Shown: positions 1 to 4,704 of the stretch, piece after piece
Layout: each line of letters starts with the position of its first letter
Position numbering within the stretch: position 1 is the stretch's first letter
From: Actinomycetes bacterium
GTDB lineage: Bacteria; Actinomycetota; Actinomycetes; Propionibacteriales; Nocardioidaceae
Reading direction: 5' to 3'
Length of the DNA stretch: 7,435 nucleotides
Assembly (NCBI GenBank): GCA_023252095.1
Contig: JAHEXN010000064.1
Span: 4,168 to 11,602, forward strand
Program-made: the position numbers and the translations under genes
The notes under the pieces: model-generated
What the model was told of the DNA's origin: nothing
Databases searched by the model: none
Seen by the model: only the letters and a program-made list of their open reading frames with translations

Positions 1-1089
1 GGTGGCGACCCGGTACCGCATCACGAACTGCGAGAGGCGGTACCAGAACCCGCGGTGGTCGGGGTCCGCCTCGGCCTCGCTCGCGCGCTTCCAGCGTGCC
101 GGCGCGAGGGCGTTGACGCGCAGCTGCAGCACGGCGAAGATCGCCGGAAGCACGACCAGGCTCACGGCGGCCGCCATGAGGGCGACGAGCACGACGCCGA
201 CGCCCATCGAGTAGAGGAAGCGCAGCGGGAAGACCAGCAGCGAGACCCCGGCCCCGGCGATCGTGACGGCGGAGTAGAGGACCGTGCGCCCGGCCGTGGC
301 GACGGTGCGCCGCACCGCCTCTGCTCCTGGCCCGACGCGCACGAGCTCCTCGCGGAACCGCGAGACCATGAAGAGCGAGTAGTCGATCGCGAGCCCCAGG
401 CCGAGACCCGTGATGAGGTTCAGGGCGAAGACTGACATCTCCAGACCCTCGTTGACGCCCCGCAGGACGAGCATGGAGGAGATGATCGTCAGCCCGCCGA
501 CGAGGAGCGGCAGCAGTGCGGCGACAGCAGACCGGAACACCAGCAGCGCGGCCACGAAGAGCAGGGGGAACGCGATGAGCTCGGCCCGGACGAGGTCGTT
601 CTCGACCTGGTCGTTGACCTGCTGGAAGGCCACCGCCGCACCGCCCACGGAGACGCCGTCGATGCGCGCGAGCTCGTCGCGGAGGTGCTCGGTGGCGAGG
701 TCGCCGTCGGCGCCGGCAGCGTAGGTCACGGCGTAGAACGTGCGCTCGCCGTTGTCGGAGACGAAGGGTGGCCCGGCGTCGGGCCCACCCACGACCTGGC
801 CCACTGCGTCGTCGCGGTCCAGGACCTCGAGCAACGCCTGCTGGGCGGCGGTGTCACTGGTGTCGACGAGGGCGACGACAGAGGGCGCTGCGTCCAGGCC
901 CCCGGCCTCGGCGACGCGGTCGAGGGCGAGCGAGCTGTCCGAGCTCGTGTCCGAGAACGAGTCGGTGTCGGCGTTGAGCAGGCCGGTCACGGGTCCGCCC
1001 AGGACGACGGCGACCACGACGAACACGCCGGTCACGGCGAGGACCCGCCAGGGGCGGGAGGTCACGAGGCGGGAGAGGGCGTCGATCAT
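1..1089 (-). CDS. MMPL/RND-family membrane transporter, N-terminal half (runs off left edge)
   Basis: This is the N-terminal 363 residues of an MMPL-type transporter of the RND superfamily, inner-membrane proteins that export lipids or drugs using proton motive force. Seen: TM1 at about residues 14-36; a polar extracytoplasmic loop at about 37-165; five more hydrophobic segments at about 168-185, 188-209, 219-243, 268-288 and 291-323. The family hallmark GLGLGLAIDYSLFMVSRF lies at residues 228-245 and includes the Asp236-Tyr237 pair equivalent to the proton-relay pair in TM4 of MmpL proteins. Family members are usually about 700 residues or more, so the second loop and TM7-12 lie beyond base 1. 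The ATG at 1089 shares its A with the TGA of the upstream tetR-type gene, so translation is probably coupled and one promoter serves both. The repressor probably controls the pump. The substrate cannot be told. Confidence 0.93.
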   Translation of the reverse strand, partial: MIDALSRLVTSRPWRVLAVTGVFVVVAVVLGGPVTGLLNADTDSFSDTSSDSSLALDRVAEAGGLDAAPSVVALVDTSDTAAQQALLEVLDRDDAVGQVVGGPDAGPPFVSDNGERTFYAVTYAAGADGDLATEHLRDELARIDGVSVGGAAVAFQQVNDQVENDLVRAELIAFPLLFVAALLVFRSAVAALLPLLVGGLTIISSMLVLRGVNEGLEMSVFALNLITGLGLGLAIDYSLFMVSRFREELVRVGPGAEAVRRTVATAGRTVLYSAVTIAGAGVSLLVFPLRFLYSMGVGVVLVALMAAAVSLVVLPAIFAVLQLRVNALAPARWKRASEAEADPDHRGFWYRLSQFVMRYRVAT

Positions 1090-1622
1090 CAGAACTCCTG
1101 GAGGATCTCGAGGGGATTGCCGAAGAGGTCGGGCAGGTCCAGGGCCCCGAGGACCGTCAGGAGCATGCCGTAGGACATGAACCGGCGGACGTCCTCGGCC
1201 GACGCGCCGCTGAGCTCGGCGACCTCGTCCCACACGGCCCGATACGTGCTCTGGGCGACGTCCTTGATCGCGGGGTCGGAGGCTGCGGCCCAGGTGTGGA
1301 GCTGGCAGCGCAGGTCGTTGGGGTCGTCGTCCAGCAGCGCGAGGTACGCCAGGCCCATCGCGGCGAGCGGGGCCGTGCCCTCGGGCCGGGTCTCCACCGC
1401 CTCGCGGAACACGGCGCGCAGGCCGTCGGTGTGGTGCTCGATCGCGGCGGCGATGAGCTCGGCCTTGGTGCCGAAGAGGCGGAACAGGTAGGGCTGGCTG
1501 ATGCCGGCACGCTCGGCGATGACCTCGGTCGAGGTCGCGTGCATGCCGGTGCGCCCGTACTCCAGGATCGCGGCCTGCAGGATCGCCGCGCGTCGGTCGT
1601 CGGCACTCATGCGGGGGGACAT
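1089..1622 (-). CDS. TetR-family transcriptional repressor
   Basis: A 177-residue TetR/AcrR-type regulator of typical length. The N-terminal DNA-binding region shows helix 2 (STEVIAERAG, residues 31-40), recognition helix 3 (SQPYLFRLF, 42-50) and the usual GTKAELIAAAI segment that opens helix 4. The rest, about 60-177, is a helical ligand-binding and dimerisation domain that does not reveal the ligand. It heads an operon with the MMPL transporter (one-base overlap) and diverges from an alpha/beta hydrolase, so it most likely represses itself, the pump and possibly the hydrolase until a small, probably hydrophobic, effector binds. I chose the ATG at 1622 over the in-frame ATG at 1610. Neither has a Shine-Dalgarno sequence, but 1622 lies exactly where transcription should start after the TAACTT -10, which fits a leaderless mRNA. 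Confidence 0.92.
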   Translation of the reverse strand: MSPRMSADDRRAAILQAAILEYGRTGMHATSTEVIAERAGISQPYLFRLFGTKAELIAAAIEHHTDGLRAVFREAVETRPEGTAPLAAMGLAYLALLDDDPNDLRCQLHTWAAASDPAIKDVAQSTYRAVWDEVAELSGASAEDVRRFMSYGMLLTVLGALDLPDLFGNPLEILQEF

Positions 1623-1628
1623 GATCGT

Positions 1629-1658
1629 AAGTTAGTGATGACTCACAAACTCTGTCAA
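1629..1658 (-). promoter_or_regulatory. Promoter of the tetR-MMPL operon, probably leaderless
   Basis: On the minus strand a perfect -35 TTGACA (1658-1653) is separated by 18 bp from TAACTT (1634-1629), which fits the TAnnnT actinobacterial -10. Six bases later comes the ATG at 1622, so the predicted +1 is the A of the start codon. No ribosome binding site is visible, which agrees with leaderless translation, common in actinobacteria. The promoter call is from sequence; the +1 is inferred from spacing. Confidence 0.65.
1631..1646. promoter_or_regulatory. Candidate TetR operator between -35 and -10
   Basis: GTTAGTGATGACTCAC is an imperfect 16-bp palindrome with 6 of 8 half-site positions matching (GTTAGTGA against GTGAGTCA on the other strand). 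It lies almost entirely in the spacer of the minus-strand promoter, and its left end overlaps the -10. A dimer bound here would block RNA polymerase. It also lies about 60-80 bp upstream of the hydrolase start, so one site could serve both directions. The link to this particular TetR protein is inferred from position. Confidence 0.6.
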
Positions 1659-1708
1659 CACGCGGCGTGCTCTGGACATCGCGCGGGCCGGGCGGGAGGC
1701 TGCACCCC

Positions 1709-2515
1709 ATGCCCCTTCTCGACGTCAACGGCACCCAGGTCCACGTCACCGACACCGGGGGCGACGGACCGCCCGTGGTCTTCGGTCACGGCCTGCTGTT
1801 CAGCGGATGGATGTTCGCGGCCCAGGTCGAGGCGCTGCGCGACCGGTACCGCTGCGTCACGATCGACTGGCGCGGCCAGGGACAGTCGCCGCCGGCCCGA
1901 TCAGGCGGCTACGACATGGACACGCTCACGGGAGACCTCCTCGGGGTGCTCGAAGCCCTGGACCTCGACCGGGTCCACTACGTGGGCCTCTCGATGGGCG
2001 GCTTCGTCGGCATGCGGCTGGCCGCGCGGCACCCGGAGCGGCTGCGGTCGCTGACCCTGCTCGACACGAGCGCCGGTCCTGAGGACCCCGACAAGATCGC
2101 GCAGTACAAGCTCCTGGCCACGGTCTACCGGCTCGTGGGGATGAGGCCGGTGGCCGGCAAGGTCGAGCCGATCATGTTCGCGCCGGGGTACGGCGACGAT
2201 CTGGCGGAGCGTGCGCAGATCGAGGAGTGGATGAGCCAGCTGCGCCGCGTCCGACGCGGCGGCATGAAGGCCGCCATCCGCGGGGTGACCGATCGCGAGG
2301 CGATCCTGTCGGAGCTCGGCCGGATCTCCGCACCGACCGTCGTGGCGACGGGTGAGCACGACGTCGCCACCCCCGTCGCCAAGGCCGAGGTCATCGCCGC
2401 CGCGATCCCGGGCTCCCGGCTCGTCGTCATCCCGGGCGCAGGCCACTCGAGCACGATCGAGCGGCCGGATGCCGTCACGGAGATCCTCGAAGGGCACCTG
2501 GCGGCGAACGTCTAG
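1709..2515 (+). CDS. Alpha/beta-fold hydrolase
   Basis: A 268-residue cytoplasmic alpha/beta hydrolase without signal peptide. Catalytic elements seen: the oxyanion-hole FGHG at residues 25-28; the nucleophile elbow GLSMGG with Ser95; the acid Asp218 in GEHD; the base His246 in PGAGHSS. A DWRGQGQS segment at 53-60 is typical of this fold, and a cap domain of about 125-195 separates the core halves. The family includes esterases, haloperoxidase-like enzymes and enol-lactone or C-C bond hydrolases; the substrate cannot be assigned. The ATG at 1709 is preferred to an in-frame GTG at 1667 because GGGAGG (1694-1699) lies 9 nt before it and the conserved first beta strand starts immediately after. 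The gene diverges from the TetR gene, so its substrate or product may relate to the TetR effector or the pump cargo (inference). Confidence 0.92.
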   Translation: MPLLDVNGTQVHVTDTGGDGPPVVFGHGLLFSGWMFAAQVEALRDRYRCVTIDWRGQGQSPPARSGGYDMDTLTGDLLGVLEALDLDRVHYVGLSMGGFVGMRLAARHPERLRSLTLLDTSAGPEDPDKIAQYKLLATVYRLVGMRPVAGKVEPIMFAPGYGDDLAERAQIEEWMSQLRRVRRGGMKAAIRGVTDREAILSELGRISAPTVVATGEHDVATPVAKAEVIAAAIPGSRLVVIPGAGHSSTIERPDAVTEILEGHLAANV

Positions 2516-2525
2516 GCGTTGGTGC

Positions 2526-2541
2526 GGGCGGATCCCCGCCC
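2526..2541 (+). terminator. GC-rich hairpin after the hydrolase gene
   Basis: Ten bases after the hydrolase stop, GGGCGG (2526-2531) pairs perfectly with CCGCCC (2536-2541) around an ATCC loop. Only CTT follows, so the T tract is poor. It may act as an intrinsic terminator of the U-tract-poor kind seen in high-GC bacteria, helped by the repeat element next to it. Confidence 0.4.
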
Positions 2542-2542
2542 C

Positions 2543-2577
2543 TTGAGGTGCGAGCGAGGAACGAGCGAGCCTCGAAA
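2543..2577 (-). repeat. Palindromic intergenic repeat, copy A
   Basis: A 35-bp element whose minus-strand sequence starts TTTCGAGGCTCG and ends TCGCACCTCAA. Copy B at 2608-2645 has the same two ends on the plus strand with a different core. Within one copy, TTGAGG at one end can pair with CCTCGAA at the other. The two copies together form a larger inverted repeat separated by 30 bp, between two convergent genes. I have the impression that similar elements are common between genes in Nocardioidaceae, but this was not checked. Confidence 0.65.
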
Positions 2578-2607
2578 GGGGTGCCTCAACCCACGATCTG
2601 ACCAGGG

Positions 2608-2645
2608 TTTCGAGGCTCGTGCGCCTGAGCGCACTCGCACCTCAA
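2608..2645 (+). repeat. Palindromic intergenic repeat, copy B, overlapping the gluQ stop codon
   Basis: A 38-bp element sharing its 12-base start (TTTCGAGGCTCG) and 11-base end (TCGCACCTCAA) with the reverse complement of copy A. Its core GTGCGCCTGAGCGCAC is itself nearly palindromic (GTGCGC pairing with GCGCAC). The TGA of the minus-strand gluQ gene (2644-2642) lies in the last bases of the element. It may serve as a bidirectional transcription end between the convergent hydrolase and gluQ genes. Confidence 0.65.
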
Positions 2646-3532
2646 CCAGCGGTGTTGGGTGCGTCCGGCGGGACGACGATCCAGGGCTCGCGGGGGAGCC
2701 GCGCCGGGTCGAACTCGTCCAGCCACTCCTGCGGAGTCGCCCCGGTGAATCCCAGCGACCTGCCGATCAGCGCGAGCGCGTCGATCCCACGAGCAGTCAG
2801 CTCCGCGAGCGTGACCGCTCCGTCGCGCTTGGCCAGTCGCGCGCCCTCGACGTTCAGGGCCAGAGGAACGTGGACGTACTGCGGCACCGGCAGGTCGAGC
2901 AGCGTGGCGAGGTGGGCCTGTCGGGGTGTCGACGGCAGCAGGTCGTCGCCCCGCACGACCTGGTCGACCCCCTGGTGCGCGTCGTCCAGCACGACCGTGA
3001 GGTTGTACGCCGCGACACCGTCCCCACGCTGCAGCACGAGGTCGTCGACCGGACCCGTGAACGCGCCGTGCAGGAGGTCGTGCGCGGTCCACGTGTCGAC
3101 CGCGGACCGCAGGCGGATCGCTGCCGGACGCTCTCGTCGGCGTTCTTCGCGCTCGGCGGGCGTGAGGTCGCGACACGTGCCCGGGTAGGAGCCGGGCGGG
3201 TGGTGGGGCGCGGCTGGCGCCTCGAGGATCTCGCGCCGGGTGCAGAAGCACTCGAACGTCCGGCCGGCGTCGACCAAGGAGCGGATGGCGTCCCGGTGGG
3301 CGTCGGTGCGGGTCGACTGCCACAGCACCGGGCCGTCCCAGTCGAGTCCGAGCGTCGCGAGGTCCCCCAGCTGGCGTTCGGCGGCGCCGGGGCGTGCGCG
3401 ATCGAGGTCGTCGACGCGCAGCACGAAGTCCCGACCCGTCGACCGGGCGAAGAGCCAGGCGAGCACCGCGGTGCGCAGGTTGCCCACGTGGAGGTCGCCC
3501 GAGGGAGAGGGGGCGTAGCGTCCGGCGGGCAT
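2642..3532 (-). CDS. gluQ: Glutamyl-Q tRNA(Asp) synthetase (GluQ-RS)
   Basis: A 296-residue paralogue of the glutamyl-tRNA synthetase catalytic core without an anticodon-binding domain, the normal length and layout for GluQ-RS. The enzyme activates glutamate with ATP and attaches it to the queuosine base at position 34 of tRNA(Asp). Seen: the HIGH-type signature APSPSGDLHVGN (residues 7-18); LRVDDLDRARPGA at 38-50; a KMSKS-like LAKRDG at 233-238; and the zinc site Cys95-x-Cys97...Tyr116-x3-Cys120, the pattern that separates GluQ-RS from ordinary GltX. The ATG at 3532 begins directly at the conserved MPAGRYAPSPSG region. Upstream lies only a weak GGGG purine tract. The cold-shock gene on the same strand is separated by a strong terminator, so gluQ probably has its own promoter, which I could not identify. 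The stop codon lies in a repeat element. Confidence 0.92.
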   Translation of the reverse strand: MPAGRYAPSPSGDLHVGNLRTAVLAWLFARSTGRDFVLRVDDLDRARPGAAERQLGDLATLGLDWDGPVLWQSTRTDAHRDAIRSLVDAGRTFECFCTRREILEAPAAPHHPPGSYPGTCRDLTPAEREERRRERPAAIRLRSAVDTWTAHDLLHGAFTGPVDDLVLQRGDGVAAYNLTVVLDDAHQGVDQVVRGDDLLPSTPRQAHLATLLDLPVPQYVHVPLALNVEGARLAKRDGAVTLAELTARGIDALALIGRSLGFTGATPQEWLDEFDPARLPREPWIVVPPDAPNTAG

Positions 3533-3566
3533 CGCCCCAGTCTGCCGCGCGTCTGCCCCTGGACGT

Positions 3567-3607
3567 GCAAACGCCCCGCCCCCTGCGTGAGGGGACGGGG
3601 CGCTTGC
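3567..3607 (-). terminator. Rho-independent terminator of the cold-shock gene
   Basis: The arms 3572-3583 and 3591-3602 form a 12-bp GC-rich stem with one C-A mismatch around a 7-nt loop. The stem extends after another mismatch by four pairs (GCAA 3567-3570 with TTGC 3604-3607). It starts 17 nt after the cold-shock stop codon and has a short GTTTG on the minus-strand 3' side. The position between two tandem minus-strand genes fits termination of the abundant cold-shock transcript. Confidence 0.75.
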
Positions 3608-3624
3608 TGAGCGCTCAGATCAGA

Positions 3625-3828
3625 TCAGAGGGCGCGAATGTTCGCGGCCTGCAGACCCTTCTGGCCCTGCTCGACGTCGAACTCGACCTTCTGGTTCTCG
3701 TCGAGCGAGCGGTAGCCCGAGCCCTGGATCTGGTTGAAGTGGGCGAAGAGGTCCTCGCCGCCGCCGTCGGGGGCGATGAAGCCGTAGCCCTTTTCAGCGT
3801 TGAACCACTTGACGGTTCCGGTAGCCAT
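3625..3828 (-). CDS. CspA-family cold-shock protein
   Basis: A 67-residue single cold-shock domain, the standard length for CspA-type RNA chaperones that bind single-stranded RNA or DNA and loosen mRNA structure. Seen: the MATGTVKWFNAEKGYGFI start with RNP1 (KGYGFI, residues 13-18), RNP2-like DLFAHF (26-31), aromatic binding residues Trp8, Phe9, Tyr15, Phe17, Phe28 and Phe31, and a C-terminal GLQAANIRAL strand. The ATG at 3828 follows a strong AAGGAG (3840-3835) with 6-nt spacing, so an in-frame ATG 69 bases upstream is not the start. The gene has a long, foldable leader and its own terminator, so it is monocistronic. Whether it is cold-induced or constitutive cannot be told from the protein. 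Confidence 0.96.
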   Translation of the reverse strand: MATGTVKWFNAEKGYGFIAPDGGGEDLFAHFNQIQGSGYRSLDENQKVEFDVEQGQKGLQAANIRAL

Positions 3829-3832
3829 GATG

Positions 3833-3906
3833 TTCTCCTTCGGTTGGGGAATGTCGCACGCAACAGTTACGAGCGACGGAGTCGCGACGCGCATCAACCG
3901 AGAGAA
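3833..3906 (-). promoter_or_regulatory. Structured leader of the cold-shock mRNA that can mask its ribosome binding site
   Basis: In the minus-strand transcript, TTCTCTCGGTTG (3906-3895) is complementary to CAACCGA plus GAGAA (3846-3840 and 3837-3833). This gives 12 pairs with a 2-nt AG bulge, both AG bases belonging to the AAGGAG Shine-Dalgarno. The enclosed 48 nt can form two further hairpins: GCGAC-TCC-GTCGC, and TGTTG-CGTG-CGACA with one G-U pair. This is a possible three-way fold that would hold back translation. Pairings were read by eye and not computed; regulation by temperature is inferred from the gene family. Confidence 0.45.
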
Positions 3907-3975
3907 GAATCAAAGACTCCACCTGAGTGGGGCCGGTCAAGCAACACTGGCACAACAACGCCTACAACAGTCACA

Positions 3976-3981
3976 ACCCTA
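3976..3981 (-). promoter_or_regulatory. Candidate -10 element of the cold-shock gene
   Basis: TAGGGT on the minus strand (3981-3976) is a good high-GC actinobacterial -10 hexamer. No convincing -35 lies 16-18 bp upstream (the sequence there is near ATCGCA). It would start transcription near 3969 and give a leader of about 140 nt, a length that fits known cspA-type messages. A TTGACC closer to the gene (3940-3935) lacks a matching -10. Confidence 0.4.
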
Positions 3982-4167
3982 CCCCATGCGGCCCGAGGTG
4001 CGATACACGGCGCTCGCGTGGCCTCGAACGCCCCCTCCGAGCGTCGGATGGTGGGGGAATCGGCGGGTGAAAAGTGGGACATGTGGCTTAGACCACGCCC
4101 CGGAGTGGCTCCAAGCGCGCTTTACTTGGCGCATGCTCCCTGCCCTCGGCCGACTGGTCGACTGCTC
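3982..4167. other. Divergent intergenic region with small inverted repeats
   Basis: This is the remainder of the gap between the cold-shock gene and the plus-strand gene at 4168. No coding frame here has the local third-position GC pattern. It holds several short perfect palindromes: TCCGA-GCG-TCGGA (4036-4048, about 70 bp upstream of the inferred cold-shock transcript start), GTGG-CTTAGA-CCAC (4083-4096), GGAG-TGG-CTCC (4102-4112) and CCAAG with CTTGG (4111-4115 and 4125-4129). They may be protein-binding sites or leader hairpins for the downstream gene. No clear plus-strand promoter was found. Confidence 0.4.
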
Positions 4168-4440
4168 ATGTCCGCGGCGACCGGGATCGTGAGCGACGAC
4201 GCGATCGTCGCCTCGAGCGACGAGTGCGAACGTGCCTGGCGCTGGTACCGCCTCACGTGCTCGGACGCCGACGTGTTCGCGCACCGCATGTGGCGCGCCG
4301 TCCGGGAGGGCGAAAGCTCCGACGCCCGTGCCTACGCGCGGCAGGTAGACGCGGCGAACGATGCCCGACGAGCCGCCTGGGCCGAGTACCGGCGCTCGAT
4401 CGCCAGGCTCACGAGGCTTGTCGCCGAACCGTGGGCCTGA
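4168..4440 (+). CDS. Small helical protein of unknown function (90 aa)
   Basis: I do not recognise this protein. Within the frame, third positions become almost uniformly G or C from about 4168 to the TGA at 4438-4440, whereas upstream in the same frame they are mixed; this supports a real gene starting near here. The product is predicted helical and charged, with many Arg, Ala and Asp residues and five Trp, including a CERAWRWYRLTCSDADVFAH stretch at residues 19-38 that contains both Cys residues (19 and 31). There is no signal peptide or membrane segment. The ATG at 4168 has no Shine-Dalgarno; a GTG at 4189 is an alternative start. The helix-turn-helix gene lies 52 bp downstream on the same strand, but a candidate promoter before that gene suggests separate expression. 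Confidence 0.6.
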   Translation: MSAATGIVSDDAIVASSDECERAWRWYRLTCSDADVFAHRMWRAVREGESSDARAYARQVDAANDARRAAWAEYRRSIARLTRLVAEPWA

Positions 4441-4466
4441 GACCGGCGGGGGACACCGCCCCGGAC

Positions 4467-4472
4467 TAGGGT
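4467..4472 (+). promoter_or_regulatory. Candidate -10 element of the small HTH gene
   Basis: TAGGGT at 4467-4472 matches the high-GC actinobacterial -10 and lies 20 nt before the ATG at 4493, so the leader would be about 14 nt and contain mainly the GGAGGGAGGG ribosome binding site (4480-4489). No recognisable -35 lies upstream. Confidence 0.4.
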
Positions 4473-4492
4473 CAGGGCCGGAGGGAGGGTCC

Positions 4493-4678
4493 ATGGACAT
4501 CTTGGGAGAAGCGGTCGATGCCCTGCGGCAGGCCGAGGAGGTCGTCGCGGAGGCGACGCGTCGTCGCGACGACGCCGTGCGCCGCGCGATCAGCGACGGC
4601 GTGCCGGTCGCGGCGATCGCGGAGCAGGCGGGCCTGTCGAAGGCCCGCGTCTACCAGATCCGCGACCACCGCCGCTGA
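4493..4678 (+). CDS. Small helix-turn-helix protein (61 aa)
   Basis: A 61-residue protein with two parts. Residues 1-32 form a charged helix rich in Glu, Arg and Ala (EEVVAEATRRRDDAVRRAI), probably a coiled coil. Residues 34-57 form a helix-turn-helix of the sigma-region-4/resolvase type: GVPVAAIAEQAGLSKARVYQ, with IAEQAG as first helix and SKARVYQI as recognition helix. It probably binds DNA as a dimer; its targets are unknown. The ATG at 4493 follows an excellent purine-rich Shine-Dalgarno (GGAGGGAGGG, 4480-4489). It is convergent with the gene ending at 4705. Similar short HTH proteins are widespread in actinobacteria, mostly without assigned function. Confidence 0.8.
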   Translation: MDILGEAVDALRQAEEVVAEATRRRDDAVRRAISDGVPVAAIAEQAGLSKARVYQIRDHRR

Positions 4679-4704
4679 CCTCGCGCCCGGTCGCACCAGC
4701 TCAA

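Noticed and set aside
1667..1708. GTG at 1667 as the hydrolase start
   Set aside because: The added 14 residues do not resemble the family, and the ATG at 1709 has a GGGAGG ribosome binding site at good spacing.
2519..3610. A 363-codon plus-strand frame opposite gluQ
   Set aside because: This is an antisense shadow caused by high GC content. The minus-strand frame has all GluQ-RS motifs; the plus-strand product has none.
3598..3630. The short direct repeat CAGATCAGATCAG near 3616 as a possible repeat array or attachment site
   Set aside because: Only about two and a half units of a 5-base repeat directly after the cold-shock stop codon; no integrase or second copy is visible.
3625..3897. 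A 90-residue version of the cold-shock protein starting at 3897
   Set aside because: The extra 23 residues are not part of the cold-shock domain, while the ATG at 3828 has a strong Shine-Dalgarno and gives the standard family length. The upstream ATG lies in the predicted leader.
3394..4167. An N-terminal extension of the 90-residue protein (open frame from 3394)
   Set aside because: It crosses the terminator, the cold-shock gene and its leader on the opposite strand, and third-position GC is mixed before 4168.
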